From Opisthocomus hoazin (Eukaryota > Chordata > Aves > Opisthocomiformes > Opisthocomidae), in NCBI RefSeq assembly GCF_030867145.1, contig NC_134429.1:19143115-19207114 (forward strand): a stretch of 64,000 nt of DNA. Direction: 5' to 3'. Position numbers and translations under genes: made by a program. Positions within the stretch are counted from its first letter, which is position 1. Each line of letters begins with the position of its first letter. Of this stretch, positions 34,700-48,000 are shown one piece after another. The notes beneath the pieces are model-generated. The model searched no databases. It was not told the DNA's origin and saw only the letters and a program-made list of their open reading frames with translations.

Positions 34700-37600
34700 T
34701 CTTCAGCTTCTCTGTGTTTTCGTCTCTCTTGAAAAACAAGTTGAAGCCTTTTTTTAAAACTTTTTTTTTTAACTGGAAAACACTATGACCTCATCAATTT
34801 ACATCCAGAAAGCTGTGGACAGCAGCTCACAGTCTGCAGAATCACTCCACCTACGACTTCCAGCTCCCCACCTCCCCACTCCGCTCTCCCCCTCCACTCA
34901 CACTCCACCTCCTTCCTTTCCCTAACGCTTTCTGCACCAGCACTGCTAACACCCACTCTTTTCTTTCCCCTCCCTCTGGGACCTTCTGATCTGCCCCTGA
35001 CTTTGATGTAGAAGTTTTATCGGGTGAAGTTGGTCCCACACAGCTCAGGGCTCACGAAACAATCCTTCTCCCTCCCCCTAGGGATGGAACTAATTTTCCT
35101 TGTGCTTCACTTGAGCCAGCTGCTCCGTCCTTTGTTTGACACCCATCCAGCTGTCTGCTTCAGACTGGATTTATTCTGTTGCCTTCAGTGGTTTTTTGAT
35201 CTTTGTCTCCTCATATGGTTTTACTTCAAGCTCCAGTCTCAGAAGACAACCTAGAAAACAGTATTTACTCTGTCCTGTGATTTGTAAGCAAGGCCTTAAT
35301 AGCAGCTATCTCAGCAAAAGGGTAATAGTGACAAGGACTGAATATGTGGGAGCTTAGGGCAGTGCAGGCAAAGGAGCCTAGAAAGCAACTAAGAGCCCCA
35401 GAATACTGCAACGTAGGGAACAGATTTCCCTACTGCAGAAGTCAGAACATGGAAAGCTGGGTCAGATTTAGAACTTCGGCTTTCAGCCCTCCATCCGAGA
35501 GCTGCACCGTGCTAGCGGCCGCCTGGCTGGCACCCGAACGGCCATCCCGCTGCAGTAGCCTGAACCACCGCAGCCCCGGCACACGGCTGCTCTGCTCCCC
35601 GTACTCACCAGGCAACACCAGCACCAAGACGCAGCAACCACGGCAAGCACCGACTGAATCGTCAGCAGTCTCTGCTCAAGGGAAAGACTTGGATCACATT
35701 AGCCAGTTTCTAAAGCCTCCACTGATGTATTTAACTGTGTTTATATAACCCACTTCCCTGTGCCCCACAATGACGAGGAGTATTAACGCCGTCAGCTACT
35801 GAAAACAACACTCCATGACAAACAGCAGAGAAAGAAGCAGTAAATTCTTCAACTCCAAGCACTGCTTCGCAAAAGAAAATCTACCCTGCATGTGTGTACA
35901 CTCACAGACCAGTTAAAATTCAGATCACCTTAGTTTGCATCTGCAGACCAGAGCCAGTCATCTTTTTTTCAGTTCAGGGGATTTTGCTTCTTTCGATGCC
36001 GTGGGATGTTCAGAGGGGACAGACTCCTTGAAATGGCAGGGCTAACCAACCGTGGAATGAAATCGTGCCCTCCTGCCACCATTCAAAAACTGCAACTTTT
36101 ACCAGACTAACCTGAAGCGGGCAGCGACCTTCACAGGGCGTGGGAACAGCTTAACCAGGCTGCTGGCTGAACCCTTCAGCACAGGCCCTAAACTGGTTTA
36201 AGTCCGTCTCCTCTGCTGACTCTGAGTGCCAAGACATTTCTCTTCCACATCAACCTGAGCTCTGAAAAAAGCAATTCATTTACAGTGGAAAAAATTATTT
36301 TATTTTCAAGCGGAACAAGCTGGTAAAAGACGTGGAGTCAGAGTACTCAACACCCTGCTCCATAAAGCGCCTTCAGATGTGAGTGTAAAAGGCGTAAACG
36401 TTGCTCTAGACTTGGAGATGGCTCCACCTGAATCTGGCCTTGTGCAGGTCTAACTGCCCAATCCATGCAGGTGACTGAATCAGCCCGGAGTCTTTTCATA
36501 CAAGACCTGCAGGAAAATTACACGAGCATGAAGCTGGGAAATAATACAGCCGCTGCCAGTACATGTTAAAAAATAAGATACGGTAAATCTTTCTGTTGGC
36601 TTGCATTCTGCTGTTAGATTATTAATGTTTATGTTTAATAGTGTTTAGTGGATTTAACAGCACAATCAAATTCATCATCAAGTGGAAAATGTTGAGAAAA
36701 ATTAAAACTTATCGTTCTTAAATGTCCATCTGTAGAACAGAGCTAAATATATGTAGGACTCTTGTAGGAGAGCTTAGAAATACCAGCCAGTAGCCTTGCC
36801 ATGGCAGACCACGGAGATAAACGTAATGCCCCACTTGAATTCTTCCTTCTGAGATTTTTCTGTACCATCCAGTATACCAGAAGATAGATTTCCTCTACCC
36901 CAGCGGGGGCTGTGTTTCAGGAAAGCAGGTGGCATAATTATAACAAAAAACTAAATAAACATTTAAACAGAAGGTGGCATAATTATAACAAAAAACTAAA
37001 TAAACATTTAAACAATGATACTCTGCAACAAGGGAAACTTTGGAAACATTGAGACTAAATCAGATCAGAACTTCATCTAGTCCAGGATCCGGTCTCCAGC
37101 AGCAGACAGAACCAGACACTTCTAAAGAAATTCCAAGAAACTAGAGCTATTATTATTAAATAATTTGACCATTAAAAAAGCCTACTGCTAACTCCAGCAG
37201 GTCTTCTGGCCAAAACGGATCCAGACAAGTGCTGGTTTGTTTCTACTGAAAAGTTCTACAATTCTCTTCAGGTAAGAACCCCACCAACCTTCACCGCAGA
37301 CTTCAACCCTGTCGCTCGTATGAAGCAGGGCAGTTTGTGGGCGGTGAGACACAGACAGTGGCTCACGGGCCAAGTTCCCACACTCCCCAGCTGAGCTGTG
37401 CCAGCCGCCGGCGTGTTCACAGGGCCAGCCCAGTCGTAACCCCAACGCAAGGCCACAGGCTGGGCTCTGCAAGCCTCAGGTACTTGCCTTGGTCCAACCC
37501 CACAACCACCTACGTGCAGCAGAGGTTCCTGCTGCGCCACGTCCCTAAACCGACGACCCGCTGCCGCGCTCTCGGGCATCACAACCAAGCCAAGGCTGAG

Positions 37601-40600
37601 GTGCTGCCCGCCTCTGCCGCCTCTGCCACCGCCTCTGTCAGGCCAGGGAGCCAGGCGAAGGGCTCCACTCCGACAGCCTGCTCTTCAGCTGCGTCAGCAG
37701 AGGCTGCAAAACGTCTGGCCGGGAGGCAAGAAGCCGTTCCCTTTGCGCAGACAGCACATACAGCTCCCTCTGCTTCCCTCGGTTTCTCCCAACCGCAGGC
37801 AGAACCTTCCGGGCTGCAATTCCAGGTTGCTCTTCCACCTTTCTGCCTCCTAGCTTTGGCACCGCAGAGGTTACCGGCTGTTCCCTGCATGACTTCTGGG
37901 ATGGATGCAGATTGCTGTGGTTGCTGCTGTCACGAACCGGCTATTTCCTGACTGAAAGCAGCCAAGTTCAGGCTGAACCCACTGAAGGCTCCTAAAGCAA
38001 ATCACCCACTGCAAGGAGAGAGCAACAGCTTCTCCGGGGTTCACGCTGAGAGGAGCAAAGGGATCTGTTTCACAGATCTTTGCCTTTTCTTCACTAATTC
38101 CACACAGTCTCTAGTCAGCCCTGTCTCCCTACAGCTTTGCTAGCCCAAAGGGATCCTGGAAGGGCAGCTGGGTCAACGCTTTGCCTGGTCAGGAGCTGAA
38201 TTTTTGACTGGATTCTCCACAGAGGCTGGCCTGACCAGCATTCCCTAGCCCTTCTCCTCCCTCGCTCCCAGACACCTCTATTTCAGATATCAAATATACA
38301 GCAATATGAAATAGATACTGCATCCCTATTTCAGCTACAAAACGCTGGTGCCTCAGGTGGGAAAAAGCCCTGCCCAAAGACAGCGCAGGGGTCACGAGAT
38401 TAATTGGCTTGTGGGAAACAATAATGGGCAAGCTGTGTCTGCCAGGAAGTTCCCTCTTCCCGACCTCTTCCATTTTAATATTTTTGTTTTCCACGGCTGC
38501 AGGCTGCACTGAAAGACCTCCCAATAAAGCTGAAGACCACCAGTCTAGAGCAACTGAGCAAGTCTCAGACGGGGAAGAAGGTCTGATGCCAAGAGGTACC
38601 CTCCATCCTTTCACCGCAGCTTTGAGAACCATTAGCCCTGGGAAGCAGGAGAGGAAGTGGCCACTTCCGCCCCATTTTCTCAGCTATAAATACACGTAAT
38701 GGACTAAAAAGGAATGCCAGGATTAATGCTCTGTTGACACAAAGACTCAAACTACAGTACAAGGCCGTATGTACAGCATTTGCCAACACTCCATGCTTAT
38801 TACCAACAACTTCTTCAGATCTTCTTTAAATACAGGACCCGCAGTACTCCGCCATGATCAAAGGAAATGAGAAAATACCCACCCAGGAGCAGAAGCAAGG
38901 ATAATTCCTCAAACTAAAAGCAGCAGGGAATGCCACAGCTTGGGAGTAGAGTGCTAATTGACAGCTATGCAGTGGCAAAGGTAGGAAGGATCCTGCAAAG
39001 CCAAAAACATAAGCAGAAATGGAGCTTTGCATGGAAACAGCAAGAGACAGAAAGGCAGGGGTACCGCAGCTGCCACCATTTATCTACTAGTGGGAATTGC
39101 TCAGCTCACCCACATCATGCCAGCAGTGTGATCGACCTGTAACGCCCAGAGGGATAAATACGCACCCATATTCACTCCCCCTTTCTCAGAAAGGTCTGGT
39201 GTGGTCAGGGGAGCCTTCAGAGCTGGCTGCTGATGGAGAAGAGCAACGCGACACAGAGCCATGTGAACTACCAGAGGGTACGCGCTTCCCGGGAGGCTTC
39301 ACTTGGTCGCAAAGCTTTCATTAAAATAAATCTTTCAGCTGCAATGAATTCCATAAGCAAGCCTGAAATAATCCAACTTGCAGCAGGAGCTGTGAACTAA
39401 AAGGACAAAACTGAAACCCAACCACAATAACAGGGCTGCCAAGTGAAGCCTGTCATTATTCCAGCGCAGCACCAGGCCGCAGACCTCTTACTAACCCAGC
39501 ATTACAGTGTTTGTTCCCGAGCCATAAATGCTAAAGCCCCTGATCTGCAGAGCACATTCAGAATGACAAGTCGAGGGTCTGGCCAGATGTTTTTCTGCTT
39601 TTTCACTGCCGTGATGCAGTCCCCAAGCCAGAGCTGAGGCACATACACGTGCCCAGTGTATGAGGGGGGCAGATCTCCGACACCTTTTACTCGAGGCACG
39701 TACCAAACAACAGATCATGGCAGCAGTTAATGATACCCCCGGGACAACCCGTTTCCAGCAAAGGAAAAGGAGAAGTCCCCCAAACCACCCCACAGTGGTG
39801 GTCACTGCAATGGTCCAAGCTACGCCATGCCCAAGCACTCCTGAAGCAAAACAAGAGGGCTGCCCCGGCACAGTGACTGTTCTCCAGGGGCTGCCCTTTC
39901 CTGGCAACTCCTCAGCTTCTCTGTCTTGCATCTCCAGCTGGAAAGCTCTATTTCCCTATGTGCCAAAGGCACTGGAGCATAATTAATCAATGTGAATGTC
40001 CACGTATGCAAGCTATTTAGTTAAACGGAATCTTACGAGGTTTTTGATCTTCTGCTTGATGCACTGAGCTTTGCAGCTTGCCCAGCAGAGACCAAGATGC
40101 ACAAATGAGGAGCTGAACTGTAGCATCCAAGCAGACTGCTCTCTTGCTGAATCCACAAATAGGTGGGCACGTGTGTGCCTGCATGTTCTCCCAGCACTGC
40201 TGTCCTCGCAGCAGGTCAGAGCACTCTGCATCTTTTGCCGTAAGGCGTCTCTGCAGCTCCATGGCTCCTGTTGTCCAGCGTCTTTGGATGGCACTATATT
40301 TAAACACCCCCTTTTTGTTGGAAAGCAGTCAGCTTCGGATTCCTGGGATTCATCTCAAAACCGTTAATAGAAACCAGTTACAAAAACAGAGAAATTGTCC
40401 AGGAAACCAACACAGATTTCTTTTTTTTTTTTTTCCAGACTGTAGCCTGAAGGTTATTTTTCCAAGATAAAAATGTGGTTTGGTGATTTTTCCACAACGT
40501 GAAATCCAAAAAGGTGGGTTCAGTACGGGGAGAAAAACCAAATGGATTTGTGTGCCCAAAAATTCATCAGAGGCAGATACTTATCAGGTATAAACCAGCC

Positions 40601-43600
40601 AGCTTATGGTAACTACCATGGACCTATGTCAGTTTACACCTGCTAAGAATCCTCCAAAGAAAACCTCGTGTTCCACAAATACCCATCAGATCGTTAATCC
40701 CACCACGAGAGAGCTTTAGGTAATGGTGAAATTTGGTTATGCTTTTCATTAAAAGAAAAGAGAATGGAGTCTCCTTCTCTTCACCTTGTCTTTTTTCTGT
40801 AGATCCCACATAGCTGTGCTTCACCAGATGGGCTTTCTGCTGCCAGACAGATTTGCCTATTCATACAACGTATCATGTCACTCATAACCCACGAAAATCA
40901 CTGTCACAACCCTGTAAAAAAAATATTTCTGAGAGTAAAAAGAGTTCTTTTGAAGCAGCATCAAATTCCATATTGTTCCAAATAAGCACCTGAATCAGAT
41001 GCAGTTAAGCTAAGTGTTACGTTGGTTAAATCCCAACAGATAAATCAGTGTTCTCACTGAGGTGGTGGTTTTGTTGGGTTTTGGTTGTTTGGGGGTTTTT
41101 TAATGGTATTTCATTCAAACACAACCCGCTCCATCTCAGCAGGCAAAGACTTTGTCTAGGGTACCTGATCAAGGGAACACTTGAGTACAAGCCTCTATCT
41201 CCTCTATTACTTTCTTTGGAACTCATTTTTAGTTCACAAATCTTCATCAGGGTTTATATCTACGGTCCCCTGCACCACAGCAGTGCCTCCTACTGCAGCT
41301 AAAGGAGTGGTGCCATTCGATGACAGTGACAGTGGGCTGTCATCTTACATCTAGGGCAGCCACAGAAACAGAATTCCACACGTGTAGCCAGGATGTTCTC
41401 AGCTATCAAGTATCAAAATTAGTATTCTATTTCGTGATATTCACAGGCACCAACCACTATCAGATCCCTTTGTGACAGAGAAGGCACGTACAGAATCCAA
41501 GTCCTCACCCTAAAAAAACACCGAGCAATGAGAAATGGGAAAACAACAACAGCAAGCAAATCAGGAACGGAAACAGAGACATAAAGAAGCACCTCACTGA
41601 TATCCACAAAGCAGGTGTAAATTACAGTTTTCTCTGAAGTTTAATATCTTTGAAACACACCAATGCACGTAAAAAGGGAAATCTGGAGCACCAATTCTCT
41701 ATAAAAATAGAGAATTGGGTTTAGCTGAAAAAACACAAAATTTTAAGTAGCTTGCCATGATTGTTTCAATTAAAATGTCTTTAACAACAGACAACCTAAA
41801 AACACTTACATGTTTTTTTCTGGTTCCTCATTCATGTTTGCAAGGGTCTTTTTCCTGGGGGCATCACACTTGTGTTTATTCTCTCCACACAGGCAGGCTT
41901 TATACACAGCCCAGGCAGCTTCTCGAAGGCAAAGTCCGTAGTCTGCCCAGGCAGGAGCAGGAGGGAGCCATACAACATGAAAGGAAATGACTCACCCAAA
42001 CTCACGCAGCAGATCAGCGGCGGAATTCGGGACAGAGACAGCCTGGTCGCACCCCGCTGCCCGGACTGGGCGGCCTCTGTCCTCCCGGGGGGCCGGGAGA
42101 GCCCTGGCACCGCGCGAGGACTCACTCTGCACTGCGTAAGACTGACAAGGCAGCAGACTGAAGGGCAGACAAAACCTCTTTCCTGTCTTTCAGCTCTGGA
42201 AAGCTGCAGTGACACATGGAACTCGGACATAATTCGGACAGAACCCTGGTTTTTGTTGCAGCCCTCTTGCCTTTCGGATTTTTCCAGTATTCTGATTCCC
42301 TAGGGCAAACAACCGTCATTACTACCTGCTGCTTCTTTTCAGGAGACCACAGTAAAATTACATTTTAAATTTTATTTTGTTTAAAATATTATGTACTTAT
42401 GCATCAGTTTATTCTGAGAACTGGTAGTGTCTTCAACACACAGAATTTAAAAAAAAAGAAAGAAAAAAGCAGGTATGAGCTCACAATCACTACATGAACC
42501 ATGAAGTTCCCGAGAAGATGGAAAAATACACAAATCTGAATTGGAGTTACCATTAATCATAACTTCAAGACTTGGCTCTACGCATGTATATGCATCTGTT
42601 TATCTTCCTCTAAGGTTCCCAGCAGCACCCAGCAGCTGTGTGTTGCTGGGAAGCAGGGGGATTTTTTCATGGCTCCTGACAAACTACCCCTTGCAACTGA
42701 GTGTCCCTGAAACTTTTAGATCTATACAGCCAAATGATCCCTTCAAATTCACTTCTGAATATCCAATGCCCGAGACCAAAGGTGTCCAACCGATGACATG
42801 GGACTGACTCACTCCCGTGGGAGCTGTGGTTCTGTAGCATCGTAGCTTTTTCAAATCCACACCAAAACCGCTGGGCTCCCCTCGAGGGGACAGATACCCA
42901 GTACTGGTCCAATTTGGCAGATGGTAGACAGCACTGAGATTCAGGAGGAAATGATTGAGGGATCAAATCACCACTTTGAACACTTACTCAGGCCGTGTGT
43001 TTGTGTGAAGAAATGAGAGAGAAGGCAGCAGCTCAGAACTGTGACATTCCACCTGGCTGTTACTCACCCACTTTCTAAATTCCAGGAAAAAAGGCACCAG
43101 ACAGGCAGACCTGGGTCCCAGCTTTCAGAGCAGCAATGCCCCTCCGTAAAGAAGCCTGCACGTTGCACGCTTTTTCATTCCAGATCTCAAGGCAGCTTCC
43201 CTGGAAGCTGTTAATCCTACAGAAGGAAGGTAGGTGGAGAAGCAACCGGACCAAGGGCAGCTGCAGAACAGTGCCCAGAACTCCTGCCCGGCACTCCGAC
43301 GCAGCCCCATGCCCCCGAGCCCGCCGAGCAGGCTGACCACACCGCCGTCCTGGCAAACACAGCGCGACCAGAATCTCACACGAGCAGAGCCTCTGGCCAA
43401 AACGTGATGGTGGGACACTCAGCGACACGAGGCTGGCGGCGTTACAGAAGTCACGGCGTTTTCAGGCCCCGACTGCAAGATACGTCAGCAAGAAGCCCTG
43501 TGCTTCTGCTCTCCTTTATCAGACATGAAGAACAGCCAGACCTGAAGCTAAAAGCACTCCGAAGGAGGAGGAGGAAGATTCACTATACGTAAACAGGCTT

Positions 43601-45020
43601 TGCCACCATAATTGTTATTGTCCAACTCCCCATTTCTGTTTGCCTTTCTCACTGGTGCCCTGCCAAGCTTCCACGCCAGAACCAAACTGGAAAGCAGTGA
43701 TCGCCCACGAACAGCACTGATTCAGCGCCAGTGGAGAGGACCAAAGCACCAGCCTCTTCCAGAGCAGCTCCCCAGCAGCCTCACACACAGGCAGCAGCAG
43801 GTCGGGCCTCGCTAACGTGGGAAAAGCTTAAGCCACAAGCACACAGCACTCTGTTTGTGTGAAGAACCAGAAGGTCCTGAGAGTACTCAGGGAGCAGACA
43901 CCTTTAGCTGAGGGATGCCATTTTGTGTCCCCTTTCTGACCATCAGCATCGTGCCTCAAACCACATCTTTCGGTCTCTCCGTACATGGGAACAGTGTTCT
44001 GGTACTACGAGCTTTTGAAGGGAAACTCCACTCCTCACACTAATTGCAGCCCATCTCTTGCATCCGCCTAAAATAATTAAGCAGTGGGATTCCAGGCACA
44101 GCATCTTATTTTGAGATCAGAAATGACTGGGAAAGAGTGGAAAAATTAATAGGTTGGCTCTGAAAAGGGTGCTCAGAGGTTGCTTTGCAGAGAGTTTTGT
44201 TATTTACCTCAGGTTTGCAGGCCATTTCATTTAAAATAGAAATACTCGGGCTGAAAGGAGGTTGCTTTCCATAATGCAACATAATCCCATTGCCAAATTT
44301 AGACACACAAACATGGAGCCTGGCCAAACTTAAGGGTACTCTATGCGAATTGTGTATTTGCTCTAGATCAGTCCAAGGGGACTCTGGAAACCACAGCTTT
44401 AGCTAACGAAAACAGGGTGCCGCTTGCCTTGCCTCCTTTAGAAATCAGGTGTCCTGTTTTTGCATGCAAACCCACTTGCTTGAACCAGCGTTGCTCCTGC
44501 TATCCAGAGATCTAAGTATTATGCTACAGTACTAAATTTAACTTTCTACCACCCTCCTGAGAAGAAAAAGAACCTTCATCCCCTTTAAGAAAGAGAGGAA
44601 AATGACAAATGAAATTTTTTAGTATCTTGCCAAGCGTCACAGAGGAAACATGTCAGAGCTCAGATGCCCCTGGCTCCTCATTTCTTATTATATCTTAGAT
44701 TGTACAATAATTCCAGTTAAACTACTGGTATAACATGGAACCTCTCAGTGTTCTCTAGTCTCTCAGAATTTCTCACTCTAATAAGCATCATTACTATCCC
44801 TTTCTCCATGAAATTAACCAATAGCTCCGAGGTGCTTTTTTAGCCCCTCCTGAAAAGTAAACACCAACAGAGAGTAGCCAGCCATCAATGAAGAAATTAA
44901 CGCTATTCTGAAGTCAGGGCACCCTGGAGAAGTGCTATTCATAAGAAACGGTTGAAAAGAACGCAATTCTGCCTCATCTTTCTTGCAAAAAACTGCCTGC
45001 TGTCCAAGTGGCCCTTGAGT
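34700..45020. other. Intergenic region upstream of MXRA8
   Basis: About 10 kb between MXRA8 exon 1 and the minisatellite. The MXRA8 promoter must lie at its left end but shows no CpG island. A 45-bp tandem duplication occurs at 36927-37014. The longest open frame is 204 codons at 37337-37951 on the plus strand, with no family motif and poor coding character. No transposable element was recognised. Confidence 0.55.
36927..37014. repeat. Perfect 45-bp tandem duplication
   Basis: The 43-nt sequence beginning AGGTGGCATAATTATAAC and ending AACATTTAAACA is at 36927-36969 and, identically, at 36972-37014. Perfect identity implies a recent duplication or active length variation. Confidence 0.95.
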
Positions 45021-48000
45021 GGGGTCAACGTTGCCCAAAAATTTCTGACACAGGGTTACTAGAGGTCATCGCTGTCCAAAAATTTCTGATATGGGGTTAC
45101 TAGAGGTCACCATGGGGTTACCTGGGGTCACCATGGGGTTACCTGGGGTCAACCTAGCCCAAAAATTTCTGATATGGGGTTACTACAGGTCACCATGGGG
45201 TTACCTGGGGTCACCATGGGGTTACCTGGGGTCAACCTAGCCCAAAAATTTCTGATATGGGGTTACTACAGGTCACCATGGGGTTACCTGGGGTCACCAT
45301 GGGATTACCTGGGGTCAACCTAGCCCAAAAATTTCTGATATGGGGTTACTACAGGTCACCATGGGGTTACCTGGGGTCAACCTAGCCCAAAAATTTCTGA
45401 TATGGGGTTACCTGGGGTCACCATGGGGTTACCTGGGGTCAACCTAGCCCAAAAATTTCTGATATGGGGTTACTACAGGTCACCATGGGGTTACCTGGGG
45501 TCAAACTTGCCCAAAAATTTCTGATATGGGGTTACCTGGGGTCACCATGGGGTTACCTGGGGTCAACCTAGCCCAAAAATTTCTGATATGGGGTTACTAC
45601 AGGTCACCATGGGGTTACCTGGGGTCAAACTTGCCCAAAAATTTCTGATATGGGGTTACTACAGGTCACCATGGGGTTACCTGGGGTCACCATGGGGTTA
45701 CCTGGGGTCAACCTAGCCCAAAAATTTCTGATATGGGGTTACCTGGGGTCACCATGGGGTTACCTGGGGTCAACCTAGCCCAAAAATTTCTGATATGGGG
45801 TTACTAGAGGTCACCATGGGGTTACCTGGGGTCACCATGGGGTTACCTGGGGTCAACCTAGCCCAAAAATTTCTGATATGGGGTTACCTGGGGTCACCAT
45901 GGGGTTACCTGGGGTCAACCTAGCCCAAAAATTTCTGATATGGGGTTACCTGGGGTCACCATGGGGTTACCTGGGGTCAACCTAGCCCAAAAATTTCTGA
46001 TATGGGGTTACTAGAGGTCACCATGGGGTTACCTGGGGTCACCATGGGGTTACCTGGGGTCACCCTTGCCCAAAAATTTGTGATATGGGGTTACTACAGG
46101 TCACCATGGGGTTACCTGGGGTCACCATGGGGTTACCTGGGGTCAACCTAGCCCAAAAATTTCTGATATGGGGTTACTAGAGGTCACCATGGGGTTACCT
46201 GGGGTCACCATAAGGGTCACCTGGGGTCAACCTAGCCCAAAAATTTCTGATATGGGGTTACTAGAGTTCACCATGGGGTTACTAGAGGTCACCATGGGGT
46301 TACCTGGGGTCAACCTAGCCCAAAAATTTCTGATATGGGGTTACTAGAGGTCACAATGGGGTTACCTGGGGTCAAACTTGCCCAAAAATTTCTGATATGG
46401 GGTTACTGCAGGTCACCATGGGGTTACCTGGGGTCACCATGGGGTTACCTGGGGTCAACCTAGCCCAAAAATTTGTGATATGGGGTTACTACAGGTCACC
46501 ATGGGGTTACCTGGGGTCAAACTTGCCCAAAAATTTCTGATATGGGGTTACCTGGGGTCACCATGGGGTTACCTGGGGTCAACCTTGCCCAAAAATTTCT
46601 GATATGGGGTTACTAGAGGTCACCATGGGGTTACCTGGGGTCAACCTAGCCCAAAAATTTCTGCTATGGGGTTACTACAGGTCACCATGGGGTTACCTGG
46701 GGTCACCATGGGGTTACCTGGGGTCAAACTTGCCCAAAAATTTCTGATATGGGGTTACTAGAGGTCACCATGGTGTTACTAGAGGTCACCATGGGGTTAC
46801 CTGGGGTCAAACTTGCCAAAAAATTTCTGATATGGGGTTACCTGGGGTCACCATGGGGTTACCTGGGGTCAACCTAGCCCAAAAATTTCTGATATGGGGT
46901 TACTAGAGTTCACCATGGGGTTACTAGAGGTCACCATGGGGTTACCTGGGGTCAACCTAGCCCAAAAATTTCTGATATGGGGTTACTAGAGGTCACAATG
47001 GGGTTACCTGGGGTCAAACTTGCCCAAAAATTTCTGATATGGGGTTACTGCAGGTCACCATGGGGTTACCTGGGGTCACCATGGGGTTACCTGGGGTCAA
47101 CCTAGCCCAAAAATTTGTGATATGGGGTTACTACAGGTCACCATGGGGTTACCTGGGGTCAACCTAGCCCAAAAATTTCTGATATGGGGTTACTAGAGGT
47201 CACCATGGGGTTACCTGGGGTCAACCTAGCCCAAAAATTTCTGATATGGGGTTACTACAGGTCACCATGGGGTTACCTGGGGTCACCATGGGGTTACCTG
47301 GGGTCAACCTAGCCCAAAAATTTCTGATATGGGGTTACTAGAGGTCACCATGGGGTTACTAGAGGTCACCATGGGGTTACCTGGGGTCAACCTAGCCCAA
47401 AAATTTCTGATATGGGGTTACTAGAGGTCACCATGGGGTTACCTGGGGTCAACCTTGCCCAAAAATTTCTGATATGGGGTTACTAGAGGTCGCCATGGGG
47501 TTACCTGGGGTCAACCTAGCCCAAAAATTTCTGATATGGGGTTACTACAGGTCACCATGGGGTTACCTGGGGTCACCATGGGGTTACCTGGGGTCAACCT
47601 AGCCCAACAATTTCTGATATGGGGTTACCTGGGGTCACCATGGGGTTACCTGGGGCCAACCTAGCCCAAAAATTTCTGATATGGGGTTACCTGGGGTCAC
47701 CATGGGGTTACCTGGGGTCAACCTTGCCCAAAAATTTCTGATATGGGGTTACTACAGGTCACCATGGGGTTACCTGGGGTCACCATGGGGTTACCTGGGG
47801 TCAACCTTGCCCAAAAATTTGTGATATGGGGTTACTACAGGTCACCATGGGGTTACCTGGGGTCACCATGGGGTTACCTGGGGTCACCATGGGGTTACCT
47901 GGGGTCAACCTAGCCCAACAATTTCTGATATGGGGTTACTACAGGTCACCATGGGGTTACCTGGGGTCACCATGGGGTTACCTGGGGTCACCATGGGGTT

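Noticed and set aside
37337-37951. 204-codon open frame on the plus strand
   Set aside because: No domain or repeat pattern, no neighbouring in-phase exons, and a composition typical of chance frames in GC-moderate DNA.
40430-40460. Poly-T run as the tail of a retrotransposed element
   Set aside because: No element body or target-site duplication is recognisable around it.
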